Below are positions 10,501 to 17,894 of a DNA stretch of 64,000 bases, piece after piece. The position numbers and the translations under genes were made by a program. The notes beneath the pieces are model-generated. The model searched no databases and was not told the DNA's origin. It saw nothing but the letters and a program-made list of their open reading frames with translations. The stretch spans positions 1 to 64,000 of the forward strand of contig CAZBXL010000011.1 of the NCBI GenBank assembly GCA_964495785.1, in the 5' to 3' direction. Origin of the DNA: RFSX01 sp964495785. GTDB lineage: Bacteria; Bacteroidota; Bacteroidia; Chitinophagales; Saprospiraceae. Within the stretch, counting starts at the first letter, position 1. Each line of letters starts with the position of its first letter.

Positions 10501-10967
10501 GATATATTTATGGTCATGATGGGTATCTCTGAGAAATCTAACTCTTTGACACTTGGCTCTTGATCGAGATCTCTTGGCAACTCATCCTTAGCCTTATCTA
10601 TGGCATCTTTCACTTTTCTTACTGCGACATCTACATCTATGTCTCCTTCAAATTCTGCTACAATGGCTGAGAAGTCTTGCACTGATGTAGAGATGGTTTT
10701 CTTCAGTCCGGTGATAGAGCTTATTTCTTTTTCGATAGGTCGTGCTATCAGATTTTCTATCTCCTCTGCTGAGTTACCAAAGTAGGGGGTATTGATGAAT
10801 ATCTGAGTCATAGACGCATCAGGATATTGCTCCTTAGGCATATCCTTATATGCTCTGATACCGAATATCAGAATCATTACTGTCAGTAAGAAAATACTCG
10901 TTGCATTATCTACTGCGACAGATGTAAGGGTAAACTGTCTTTTCTTTTCTTCTTTTACATCACTCAT
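7545..10967 (-). CDS. RND efflux permease (HAE-type, AcrB/MdtB-like)
   Basis: The inner-membrane pump of a tripartite drug/solute efflux system, driven by the proton gradient. The N-terminal helix is followed by the porter domain with duplicated architecture, then helix 4 with LGLLVDNGIVVVENI, in which the usual Asp-Asp proton-relay pair reads Asp-Asn. At 1140 residues it is about 100 longer than AcrB. Part of the excess is an insertion near residues 500-560 with two additional hydrophobic segments, and part is a Trp/Phe-rich loop (SFVESWDPKFF) before the last helices. It overlaps the adaptor gene by 8 bases and clearly belongs to that operon. The substrate cannot be read from the sequence. 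Confidence 0.96.
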   Translation of the reverse strand: MSDVKEEKKRQFTLTSVAVDNATSIFLLTVMILIFGIRAYKDMPKEQYPDASMTQIFINTPYFGNSAEEIENLIARPIEKEISSITGLKKTISTSVQDFSAIVAEFEGDIDVDVAVRKVKDAIDKAKDELPRDLDQEPSVKELDFSEIPIMTINISGDYPMDELRSYAEDLQDKVEDISEVSRAEMIGALDREVKINVDLYKMQSLQVSFDDIEGAIARENITLSGGEIINNDNRRAIRIIGQFSNIDEVRNLIVKSENQRPIYLRDISDIIYGFEERTSYSRSGKLPVISLNVIKRSGENLLTTADNIKTLLETETALLPDNLNISLFNDLSVYTRSEVSNLENSIISGVILVVLVLLFFLGLRNALFVGIAIPLSMLTGILILHLFGVIMNVVVLFSLILALGLLVDNGIVVVENIYRYMQNGHDGTAAAKYGAGEVAWPIIASTATTLAAFFPLIFWPGMMGLFMQYMPITLIIVLTSSLFVALVINPVLTSRFMKVDTKADNAEGRKRKLRNVMIGVIIMLIFAALFHVAGVDWLRNLLLISALLSLLNQLLLRPASFGFQNTVLPWLERTYNKFLSFCLRGKNGILTILSTIILLVAALILFTNFMPKISFFPESDPFYVNIFVDLPIGSDIEATNKIMKDLEEDVQKVIEPYSHIVEAVLTQIGENTADPNAPPVPGLTPNKARMTVQFLEYKDRGGINTNDIMEAIREEIKGKPGVTVVVDKNANGPPTGKPVNIEIRGDEIDSLLVLSDQLMRDIEASGISGIEELQLDIELGKPELQININRESARRYGISTAQIGSAIRTSVFGKEVSKYKVGEDEYPIVVRLGDAFRNNIGSLMNQKITFRNPSNGRIVQVPISSVASIEYTTTYNAIRRIDAKRVITISSNVLEGYNANEINQELQRMMEDYNLPAGYTYAFTGEQQQQTEDTAFLNNAFLIALFCIFIILVTQFNSFISPFIIIISVLFSTIGVLIGYVLTGQEFSILMSGVGLISLAGIVVNNAIVLVDYINLLVKNKRESLGLANMNDMPKADVLQCIINGGATRLRPVLLTAITTVLGLIPLAIGFNFNFFSFVESWDPKFFIGGDNTAMWGPMGWTIIYGIIFATFLTLVVVPAMYWVAYRAKYRIGNLLSKK

Positions 10968-12126
10968 TGTCTGTAGGTGTTTCTTGTGATGGAGTAATTA
11001 AAGCATTCTCTGTAAGGCTTTGTATGCCTTTAGTTATGAGCTCGTCATTGCTTTTTATTCCAGATTCTATTATGACGTTATTGATAGATGACTCTCCTAA
11101 TACGACAGGAGCTTTTGTAGCATATTTCTTATTGTCTTTGTCGCTGACCTTAAAGACATATTTCTGTCCTGAGACTTCCTCTTTTATTATTTCGAGAGGT
11201 ATAACGATGGATTCTTTTTTAGAGTAGTCATTGATCTTTACTATAGATAGCAGGTTTGGTTTTAGTTTTCCTTTGAGGCTATTTGTATTGATTTCTATTT
11301 TGAAAGTTCTATTAGCAGGGTCGATTGTTCTTCCGATCATTGATATTCGCTGAGTGATGGTATCACCTAAGGCGGGGAAATAGACGTCTACTTTTTCACC
11401 TACTTTCACACTGCCCAAAAGGGATTCTTGTAAGTCAGCGACAACTTTTAGATTGCTGGTATTAAGTATGCTGACCACTGGCATTCCTGGAGCAGCTATC
11501 TCTCCTTGCTTTAAGAATTCTCTATCTACAACTCCAGAAATGGGAGCATACATATTCTTCTTTTTAATTTGCGTTTTAAGCGTATTCATTGATTGCTCCA
11601 GACTTTCTACACGATTCTTAGCTTGTAGTAATTGTATCTCCGAGCCAATGTTCTGGTCCCACAGTCTTGACTGACGCTCATAGACAGTTCTTGCGAGTGA
11701 CAGCGATGTTTCTATCTCTCTGATTTGTTGGTCCATAGTCTCGCTATCTGTTACTGCTATCAATGCACCTTTATTGACATACTGCCCTTCTTTGACATTG
11801 AGGCTGATGATTCTGCCACCCATGTCGCTGCTGACGTTAGCGACATCTTCTGCCATAACGTTACCTTCTACTTCGATATATCTTTTAAAGTCAGTAGGTT
11901 TTACAATCATGGTCTTGACTGCTACTGGTGCCTTTTCTTTAGGAGGGTCAAGCTCGTTTATTTCTTCATTAAGAAGGTCTATTTCTTTTTGTAAATCTCT
12001 GAGTGTGGCTTTCTTTTCTGTAAGAAGTTTTCTTTTTGATTCTACATCATCTGGAGCTCCATCTTGCTTACAAGCTGTTATTGATACAAGCACGATGAGT
12101 AAAACGAATAGTTGAATATTTTTCAT
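10960..12126 (-). CDS. RND efflux periplasmic adaptor (membrane fusion protein), lipoprotein
   Basis: The adaptor that links the inner-membrane pump to the TolC-like channel. The N-terminus carries a signal with lipobox SITAC (Cys19) for lipid anchoring. A Lys/Glu/Leu-rich coiled coil follows (about 30-60), then the lipoyl/barrel-sandwich half-motif GGRIISLNVKEGQYVNKG, the alpha-helical hairpin, the second half (MYAPISGVVDREFLKQGE), a beta-barrel and the membrane-proximal domain. The 388-residue length is normal. It lies 23 bases after tolC and overlaps the permease start by 8 bases, which indicates translational coupling. Confidence 0.96.
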   Translation of the reverse strand: MKNIQLFVLLIVLVSITACKQDGAPDDVESKRKLLTEKKATLRDLQKEIDLLNEEINELDPPKEKAPVAVKTMIVKPTDFKRYIEVEGNVMAEDVANVSSDMGGRIISLNVKEGQYVNKGALIAVTDSETMDQQIREIETSLSLARTVYERQSRLWDQNIGSEIQLLQAKNRVESLEQSMNTLKTQIKKKNMYAPISGVVDREFLKQGEIAAPGMPVVSILNTSNLKVVADLQESLLGSVKVGEKVDVYFPALGDTITQRISMIGRTIDPANRTFKIEINTNSLKGKLKPNLLSIVKINDYSKKESIVIPLEIIKEEVSGQKYVFKVSDKDNKKYATKAPVVLGESSINNVIIESGIKSNDELITKGIQSLTENALITPSQETPTDNE

Positions 12127-12149
12127 ATTGTTTTATTTATGGGATGATC

Positions 12150-13526
12150 TTATAATGTGCCAAGAGCAATGTCAAGATCTGTTTTAGAAATTAAGAGGTT
12201 GTACAATGCTGATATATAATTGGCTTGCGCAGAATAGAGTTGCTGCTCCGCTTGTGTGACTTCTATACTTGATCCAACACCCTCTTTGAATTTGATTTGT
12301 GTTTTCTCATAGATATTCTGGATAATCTCAAGTGCATTTTCTCTATTACTCAGTGTCTTAACCGCTTGATTTAATTTCTGTTGGGCAGACTTAACTTGTA
12401 ATTGTACACCTCTTTCAAATTCTTCCTTTTGAATATTTATTTGCTTAAGCTCTATCTCAGCTTGTTTGATTTTGGCTTTTTTCTCATTGCCATCATATAT
12501 CGGAATGTTGACGCCGAGACTTACAGAGCCTTGTGGTATCCAGCCTAATGCATCACTGTCAAAAAGATTATCTCTCTGTAGTAAATAATTATAATTTGCT
12601 CGAGCAACGACGGAGGGTAGGTATCCTTTCTTATATCTCTCTACGTTCAATGCATTAAGATCGTATCCCATTTCTATTTGACTATATTCTGCTCTGTTAC
12701 TGTAATCAATTTCTTGTGTACTGATATTGTCGTTCAATGAGAGGAGATCTACCATAGTTTCTAAATCCTCACTTACGCTGATGTCATCAGATAATGGGTA
12801 AGACATCTGAAACTTCAGAAGATCTTTACTTGTCGCGATAACTTGATCTATATTTTCGTATTCTGTTTGTATGTTTTCTAAAGATAGCCTTAGTCGATCT
12901 ACATCTAATTGTTCTATGAATCCATTCTCATAGCTTACTTCGGCTTCCCGCAGTGAGTTCTTAAGGTTTTGAATATTTCTTTCGAGTATAGCTTTATTTT
13001 CTGTAGATATAAGAATATTCATGTATGCTCTTGTGACATTGGCGGTAATGTCTTCTATCTTGACATCCACGTTTTTCTTCGTGAGTTCTCTGAATAGCTT
13101 TGAGGCCTTAAGCCCTGTGAGATAGGAGCCATCAAAGAGGACCATGCTGGCATCAAGATTAGCTGATACATTATGTCTTTGAAAAAATCTAAACTCAAAT
13201 ACATCTGGCGGACCAACGAACGGCTCTACGCCTGCCACATCTTCAAATTCTAAAACTTGATAGACTGCAGGTGTGATAAAATCCTCTACCGGACTCACAG
13301 GGACATAGTAATAATATTGGTAGTTGACTCCGCCATTCAATTTCGGCATACCGATGGATTTTATTTCCATGATTTGTGCCTCCGCATCTTCAATGTCTAA
13401 GTTGGCGGATTTTATATCATTACTGTGTTCTATAGCATAATCGATAGCCTCTTCTAAAGTAAAATTCATTTGGGCAGAGACCAGCTGATATGTTAATATC
13501 AGAAAATTAATCATTAGGATTCTCAT
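12150..13526 (-). CDS. TolC-family outer-membrane efflux channel
   Basis: A 458-residue outer-membrane factor that forms the exit duct of the efflux complex. A signal peptide ends near VSAQ; then come two repeats of the outer-membrane efflux fold, with long amphipathic helices such as NFTLEEAIDYAIEHSNDI at the start and QVKSAQQKLNQAVKTLS in the second half, and a final helix GSSIEVTQAEQQLYSAQ typical of the family. Its ATG overlaps the upstream tetR stop (ATGA), so the regulator, channel, adaptor and permease are translated from one message. It is intact. Confidence 0.95.
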   Translation of the reverse strand: MRILMINFLILTYQLVSAQMNFTLEEAIDYAIEHSNDIKSANLDIEDAEAQIMEIKSIGMPKLNGGVNYQYYYYVPVSPVEDFITPAVYQVLEFEDVAGVEPFVGPPDVFEFRFFQRHNVSANLDASMVLFDGSYLTGLKASKLFRELTKKNVDVKIEDITANVTRAYMNILISTENKAILERNIQNLKNSLREAEVSYENGFIEQLDVDRLRLSLENIQTEYENIDQVIATSKDLLKFQMSYPLSDDISVSEDLETMVDLLSLNDNISTQEIDYSNRAEYSQIEMGYDLNALNVERYKKGYLPSVVARANYNYLLQRDNLFDSDALGWIPQGSVSLGVNIPIYDGNEKKAKIKQAEIELKQINIQKEEFERGVQLQVKSAQQKLNQAVKTLSNRENALEIIQNIYEKTQIKFKEGVGSSIEVTQAEQQLYSAQANYISALYNLLISKTDLDIALGTL

Positions 13527-14134
13527 AGTGCTATGCTCTTTAATTGTTTATTTAATTCTTTTCTTCCTTTGTCATTGATAATAGCATGTAGGTGATAACT
13601 TATGAATGAACTGAATAATTCACTTATAGGAATAGCGTCTTCATCAAGACCGTCCTCATCCATACATAATCGGACAATGCCAAAGTATATTTTTGATATT
13701 TTAAGGTCATCTAATACTGCTCTATATAGACCTTCTTTCTGACCTCGTATGATATTTTTTCTTATCGTCTCTTTCATAAAACTGAAGTGGACCTCCTCGA
13801 TAAAAGTCCATAGCTGAGGATGATACTTCTTTATGTCATACGTCAATTTGGGTTTCATCATACGGAGTGTCTTTAGCACCATATTGGCGATCATCGTCAT
13901 CTCTTCTATCGCATTACTTGCATTCTTAGATATCTTCTTGATTTCCTTATGTTCTTTTTTTATAAAGGTTTCGATGACAGTTGAGACAAGGCCTTTTTTA
14001 TTATCTACATGGTTGTAGATTGTTTTTTTTGATATACCCATAAGGCGAGCCATGTCATCCATGCTTACGCTCTTGACTCCGTACCTTAAGAACATACTTG
14101 TAGCAGAGTCTATGAGTTTTTCTTTTATCGTCAT
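13523..14134 (-). CDS. TetR/AcrR family regulator of the RND efflux operon
   Basis: A 203-residue repressor with the TetR helix-turn-helix at residues about 10-50 (MFLRYGVKSVSMDDMARLMG, ISKKTIYNHVDNKKGL). It is the first gene of the efflux operon and shares an ATGA overlap with tolC, the usual arrangement for a repressor that controls its own operon. A GGAAACT-N14-AGTTTCC inverted repeat 28 bases upstream of the ATG is the obvious candidate operator. The C-terminal ligand pocket is not informative by eye. Confidence 0.92.
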   Translation of the reverse strand: MTIKEKLIDSATSMFLRYGVKSVSMDDMARLMGISKKTIYNHVDNKKGLVSTVIETFIKKEHKEIKKISKNASNAIEEMTMIANMVLKTLRMMKPKLTYDIKKYHPQLWTFIEEVHFSFMKETIRKNIIRGQKEGLYRAVLDDLKISKIYFGIVRLCMDEDGLDEDAIPISELFSSFISYHLHAIINDKGRKELNKQLKSIAL

Positions 14135-14161
14135 ATCACAAAATTATCAATAATAAACTAT

Positions 14162-14189
14162 GGAAACTAATTTTTGTTTTAAAGTTTCC
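14162..14189. promoter_or_regulatory. Candidate TetR operator: GGAAACT-N14-AGTTTCC
   Basis: The perfect 7-bp half-sites GGAAACT (14162-14168) and AGTTTCC (14183-14189) flank 14 bases between the tetR start (14134, minus) and anmK (14304, plus). On the minus strand a TAnnTTTG match (TAATTTTG, 14146-14139) lies only 5 bases before the tetR ATG, so the inverted repeat would cover the upstream promoter region. Position and symmetry suggest autoregulation by the adjacent TetR protein; this is inferred. Confidence 0.5.
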
Positions 14190-14303
14190 TAAGTATTTTG
14201 ATAAATTATAGCCTAAATATGTAGTTATATGATAGCGTCAGATACAACATTCGTTATTTAGGGTCAAATAATTTTATCTTTATTTCAGTAACAAATCTTA
14301 CAT

Positions 14304-15341
14304 ATGTTAGGAATAGGAATCATGTCAGGAAGTTCGCTTGATGGTTTAGATATCGTAGCTGTTCGTTTTGGTGAAGGAGAGGGTCTACAATGGGATTTAG
14401 AAGCGACTGCTAGTACTTCACTACCGGAGAGCATAAGAGATATACTAGCTGACATTACAAATCTAAAGGCGATAGATATTCTAAAAATCGAATCTTTATT
14501 TTCAAAATTTGTAGGTCAGAGTGTTTTAGATTTTTGTAATAATAAAAACATATCTCCTGACTTTATATCTATACATGGGCACACTGTAGCCCATCTTCCA
14601 GACAATAACGCTTCGTGGCAGTTATTGAATGGAGGTATGATCTCAGCAATGACATCATATCCTGTGGTTTGTGATTTTAGAAATTCAGATATGGCTATGG
14701 GAGGGCAGGGAACACCTATGGCTATACTTGCAGATAGGGATTTGTTTCCGGATTATGACTATTATATTAATCTTGGCGGCATAGCCAATATCAGCTATTT
14801 CAGAGATGAGCGATGGACGGCTTATGATCTATTTCCATTTAATCAAGTCTTTAATTATTATGCTGGCTCATTAGGTTATGATTATGATAAAGGCGGTCAG
14901 ATAGCCGCTACTGGTCAGATTCACACTCCATTATTAAATCAATTGCATGTAGAATCTTATATCCTTAAATCAGGTCCTAAATCGATTGATAATAACTGGG
15001 TCAAAAACTACTGGATAGGACGCTTATCCGAATACGAATTAACTCCCGCGGATATAATGCGAACTTATATCGAATTTACAACAGAACACATATCACGACT
15101 TGTGCCTCAGACGAGTAAGATATTATGGTCTGGCGGGGGAGTACATAACGAGTATTTTATGGAAGTTATCAGATCTAAATCTGTCGACGCGACTATTCCA
15201 GATCCTGTCATCATAGATTTTAAAGAAGCGATATTAATAGCTTATGCAGGCTACCTAAGAATGCAAGGAAAGAAAAACTTTGTATCTACGGCTACTGGTG
15301 CATCTGCAGATACTTGTGGTGGCGCTGTTTATATAGTTTAA
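14304..15341 (+). CDS. anmK: Anhydro-N-acetylmuramic acid kinase
   Basis: It phosphorylates and opens the anhydro ring of 1,6-anhydro-MurNAc to give MurNAc-6-phosphate during recycling of cell-wall peptidoglycan. The N-terminal ATP-binding signature IGIMSGSSLDGLDIVAV, the central ISIHGHTVAH, GQGTPMAILAD, YYINLGGIANIS and the C-terminal ILWSGGGVHN are all as in the family. The 345-residue length is normal. It is a single plus-strand gene, convergent with the lipid/polyketide operon (15-base gap to the phosphopantetheinyl transferase gene), with no functional link to either neighbour visible. Confidence 0.96.
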   Translation: MLGIGIMSGSSLDGLDIVAVRFGEGEGLQWDLEATASTSLPESIRDILADITNLKAIDILKIESLFSKFVGQSVLDFCNNKNISPDFISIHGHTVAHLPDNNASWQLLNGGMISAMTSYPVVCDFRNSDMAMGGQGTPMAILADRDLFPDYDYYINLGGIANISYFRDERWTAYDLFPFNQVFNYYAGSLGYDYDKGGQIAATGQIHTPLLNQLHVESYILKSGPKSIDNNWVKNYWIGRLSEYELTPADIMRTYIEFTTEHISRLVPQTSKILWSGGGVHNEYFMEVIRSKSVDATIPDPVIIDFKEAILIAYAGYLRMQGKKNFVSTATGASADTCGGAVYIV

Positions 15342-15355
15342 TCTTTATCTATAAT

Positions 15356-15931
15356 CTACACAATAGAGTAAGCAGAAAATAGACCATGGTGTGTCAGAGA
15401 GATATTTAAGTTGATCTTATTATTAAGATGAAAGACATGAGGCTGTCCGTTTTCAGTTTTTCTAATATCTATTTCATTCTTATCTACGTTAAGTTTTTTA
15501 GATATTTCACTGATCAGGGATGTACGGCATGAGGTAATTTGATCATTTGTTTCTACATCATTTTTCTTAATGATATAGTGCTGTGATTTATTGTCTTCGT
15601 TTTCTGTAGCATAAGAATAGATGTAGTCATGAGACATCAAAGTGTAGGCGTAATACTTTCTCTCTTTAATGTACACTACAGCGGCATGATGATTATATAA
15701 CTCACAATTGATTTTTGATGGATTGAGTTTGCGAGACATATCATATCTCATGTTTAGTTTGTAAGCGGCTTCTTTGATGCTCCACAGTCTCCATACCTTC
15801 AGAAATGGGTCTGCTGCTTCACTAATGATATTCTGTTCCTCTGCTGAGAAGATTTTATCTAAGAAGCCTCTACGTTTCCAGTCCGTTTTTCTTTTTGTGA
15901 CAGAGATATCAATGATGTCATTACCGATCAT
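15356..15931 (-). CDS. AcpS-like 4'-phosphopantetheinyl transferase
   Basis: Predicted to move the phosphopantetheine arm from coenzyme A to a carrier-protein serine. Motifs follow the AcpS order: MIGNDIIDI at the N-terminus (metal-binding Asp5), KIFSAEEQNII, then WSIKEAAYKLN with the catalytic Glu/Lys, and a C-terminal NISLTHHGLFSAYSIV matching the AcpS 'SLSHE/D...A' strand. At 191 residues it is longer than classical AcpS (about 120), because of an insertion around residues 70-135. Its ATG overlaps the acyl carrier protein stop (ATGA), so the natural substrate is very likely that carrier protein. It is the last gene of the type III polyketide operon. Confidence 0.85.
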   Translation of the reverse strand: MIGNDIIDISVTKRKTDWKRRGFLDKIFSAEEQNIISEAADPFLKVWRLWSIKEAAYKLNMRYDMSRKLNPSKINCELYNHHAAVVYIKERKYYAYTLMSHDYIYSYATENEDNKSQHYIIKKNDVETNDQITSCRTSLISEISKKLNVDKNEIDIRKTENGQPHVFHLNNKINLNISLTHHGLFSAYSIV

Positions 15932-16188
15932 CTGTTGGCGATTTTGGATTCAATCACAGCCAGCGAAGCTCTGACATTGAGCATGCTTTCCATAGACTCG
16001 TTGTCTATCTCTATATCATATTTGTCTTCGATGTCTAGAACAACATCTACAAGATTAGCGGAGTTTATTTTTAGATCATTGATGAAATCTGTGTCTTCAT
16101 TTAACTTAAGAAAAGCCTCCTGATCTTGAACATAAGGTTTAACTATCGCTGTGAGATCTGCTATTAATTGTGTTCTATCTTTTGTCAT
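15928..16188 (-). CDS. Acyl carrier protein of the polyketide/fatty-acid operon
   Basis: An 86-residue four-helix carrier. The fold pattern is clear: a long first helix, DFINDLKINSANLVDVV around the attachment site, then VLDIEDKYDIEI and a last helix. The attachment serine is predicted as Ser43. The surrounding motif is N-S-A-N rather than the usual D-S-L, which may mark a dedicated carrier not shared with primary fatty acid synthesis. ATGA overlaps join it to both the ketosynthase upstream and the phosphopantetheinyl transferase downstream. Confidence 0.88.
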   Translation of the reverse strand: MTKDRTQLIADLTAIVKPYVQDQEAFLKLNEDTDFINDLKINSANLVDVVLDIEDKYDIEIDNESMESMLNVRASLAVIESKIANR

Positions 16189-17453
16189 TGCTTGTATTTT
16201 TTAAAAATAACACATCCATTTACATCACCAAAACCAAAGCTTGATTTAGCAATAATAGTCAATTTTTTATTGATTAATTTTTGAGGTATTTTTTCGATTG
16301 GTATCAAATTTTTAATTTCCTCGCTGACATCTTCACAGTTAATATTTGGGAAGATAAAATCATTATGAAGTTGTAGCACGCAAGCAACACATTCTATAGA
16401 TCCTGCAGCGGCAAGACAATGCCCTATCATAGATTTTAGCGAATTAATAGGTGGAAAATCTTGAGCTTCAAGCCCCAGGGCATTCAACCAATTTTTAATC
16501 TCCATATGGTCATTCTTAGTTGCTGTAAGGTGACCATTGATGGTGTCTATATCTTCTGGTTTAATTCCAGCATGATCCATAGCTCTTGTGATACACTGTC
16601 TTACAGCTTCATTATTAGGTGCTGTCATAGTGCCTCCATTACGTTGGCCACCAGAATTAATATGACCACCAATTATCTCTCCATAAATAGTCGCTTTTCT
16701 TTGGATGGCGCTATCGAGAGATTCTATCAAGAGTGCACCAGCTCCTCCACCAGGGACAAATCCAGATGCGGTAGCACTCATGGGTCTTGAGCCTTGAGTC
16801 GGGTTATCGTTATGCTTATACGTTAGTACTTTAATGGCATCAAAACCTCCCCATATATATGCGCCATCATCACTACAACTACCTACGAGCATACGATCTG
16901 CCTGTCCTGTCACTATGCGATTATAACCCATCATGATGGCTTCTGTTCCTGTCGTACAAGCTGAAGAATTAGTCGTTACCTGATTCCCTAATCCTAGTAT
17001 GCCTCCTAAGTAAGCACTAACTCCGCTTGCCATCGTTTGCGCCACAGCCGTACTGCCTAATCTTTTTACTTTATGGTCATCTATCTTGTAGATAGATTCT
17101 CTAAACTTATCTACACTTGAGGTGCCTGCTCCATATATGGTACCGCTGTTATAGTCTATCTCATCAGTAATTTTAAGGCCTGCATCTTTCCACGCATCCA
17201 TGCCAGCAATACATCCATAGAGAATGCCATTGCTATTAAAATTTCTTAATTGTAGATCGCTTAGGTATTTCTTTTTTAATTCATCAGAGATTGTAGGTAT
17301 GCCTCCTATACAACATGAGAATCCTAACTCCTTAAGGTGAGGGTAGTATTCTATGCCTGAGCGTCCTTTCATGATAGCATTTTTAAATGCTTCAGTGCCT
17401 ACGCCATTAGAGGCGACTACACCGATACCGGTTATGACGACTCTCTTTCTCAT
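16185..17453 (-). CDS. FabF-like beta-ketoacyl-ACP synthase
   Basis: It condenses an acyl group with malonyl-ACP to extend the chain by two carbons. Counting from the ATG at 17453, the catalytic triad is complete: Cys166 in TNSSACTTGTEA, His308 in INGHLTATKND and His345 in SMIGHCLAAAGS, with Lys340. The longer frame from 17492 is rejected because the 17453 ATG forms an ATGA overlap with the dehydratase stop and matches the family start (MRKRVVITGIGVVA). The 422-residue length is normal for KAS II. No chain-length-factor partner is present, unlike aryl polyene or flexirubin loci. It is probably dedicated to the adjacent type III synthase pathway. Confidence 0.93.
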   Translation of the reverse strand: MRKRVVITGIGVVASNGVGTEAFKNAIMKGRSGIEYYPHLKELGFSCCIGGIPTISDELKKKYLSDLQLRNFNSNGILYGCIAGMDAWKDAGLKITDEIDYNSGTIYGAGTSSVDKFRESIYKIDDHKVKRLGSTAVAQTMASGVSAYLGGILGLGNQVTTNSSACTTGTEAIMMGYNRIVTGQADRMLVGSCSDDGAYIWGGFDAIKVLTYKHNDNPTQGSRPMSATASGFVPGGGAGALLIESLDSAIQRKATIYGEIIGGHINSGGQRNGGTMTAPNNEAVRQCITRAMDHAGIKPEDIDTINGHLTATKNDHMEIKNWLNALGLEAQDFPPINSLKSMIGHCLAAAGSIECVACVLQLHNDFIFPNINCEDVSEEIKNLIPIEKIPQKLINKKLTIIAKSSFGFGDVNGCVIFKKYKQ

Positions 17454-17893
17454 TTTGTTATTTTTATCATACCTGATATTGTACCTCTGCATACGAGTTT
17501 ATCGTCGATGTTATACATCTCGACTTTGCATTTTAATTTATTAAATCTAAAATATTCTTTTTTACTTCTGACGATGACTTTCTCTGACGGTAATACAGGC
17601 AGATAGAAATCAATCGATGAAGAGGTTAATGCTATTTGAACTGATTGATCATTTTGCTTTTCATTTCGAGTAATAAAGATGCCCAATGCTACTACACCTA
17701 TCTGTGCCATTGTCTCAGTCAGTATCACACCGGGTGTAATTGGGTTGTCCTTAAAGTGTCCAGCATAGAAAGGGAGATTATTGTCAAATGTATAGTGTCC
17801 CTCGACGGACTCATCATCAACAAAGCTGATCTCATCAACAAAAAGAAAAGGGTAAGAATAGGGAAGTCTCTCTATGATTTCTTTTGATGTCAT
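17450..17893 (-). CDS. FabZ-like 3-hydroxyacyl-ACP dehydratase (hotdog fold)
   Basis: It removes water from 3-hydroxyacyl-ACP in the elongation cycle. From the ATG at 17893 the protein is 147 residues, the usual FabZ length, with the N-terminal IIERLPYSYPFLFVDEI, catalytic His46 in AGHFKDNPITPGV, and Glu60 in LTETMAQ. A longer frame from 17980 would run 86 bases into the reductase gene and add no conserved sequence, so it is not used. It begins 1 base after the reductase stop and shares ATGA with the ketosynthase. All catalytic residues are present. Confidence 0.9.
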   Translation of the reverse strand: MTSKEIIERLPYSYPFLFVDEISFVDDESVEGHYTFDNNLPFYAGHFKDNPITPGVILTETMAQIGVVALGIFITRNEKQNDQSVQIALTSSSIDFYLPVLPSEKVIVRSKKEYFRFNKLKCKVEMYNIDDKLVCRGTISGMIKITK

Positions 17894-17894
17894 A

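Noticed and set aside
16185..17492. Ketosynthase start at 17492
   Set aside because: The ATG at 17453 begins the conserved RKRVVITGIG strand and makes a perfect ATGA overlap with the upstream stop.
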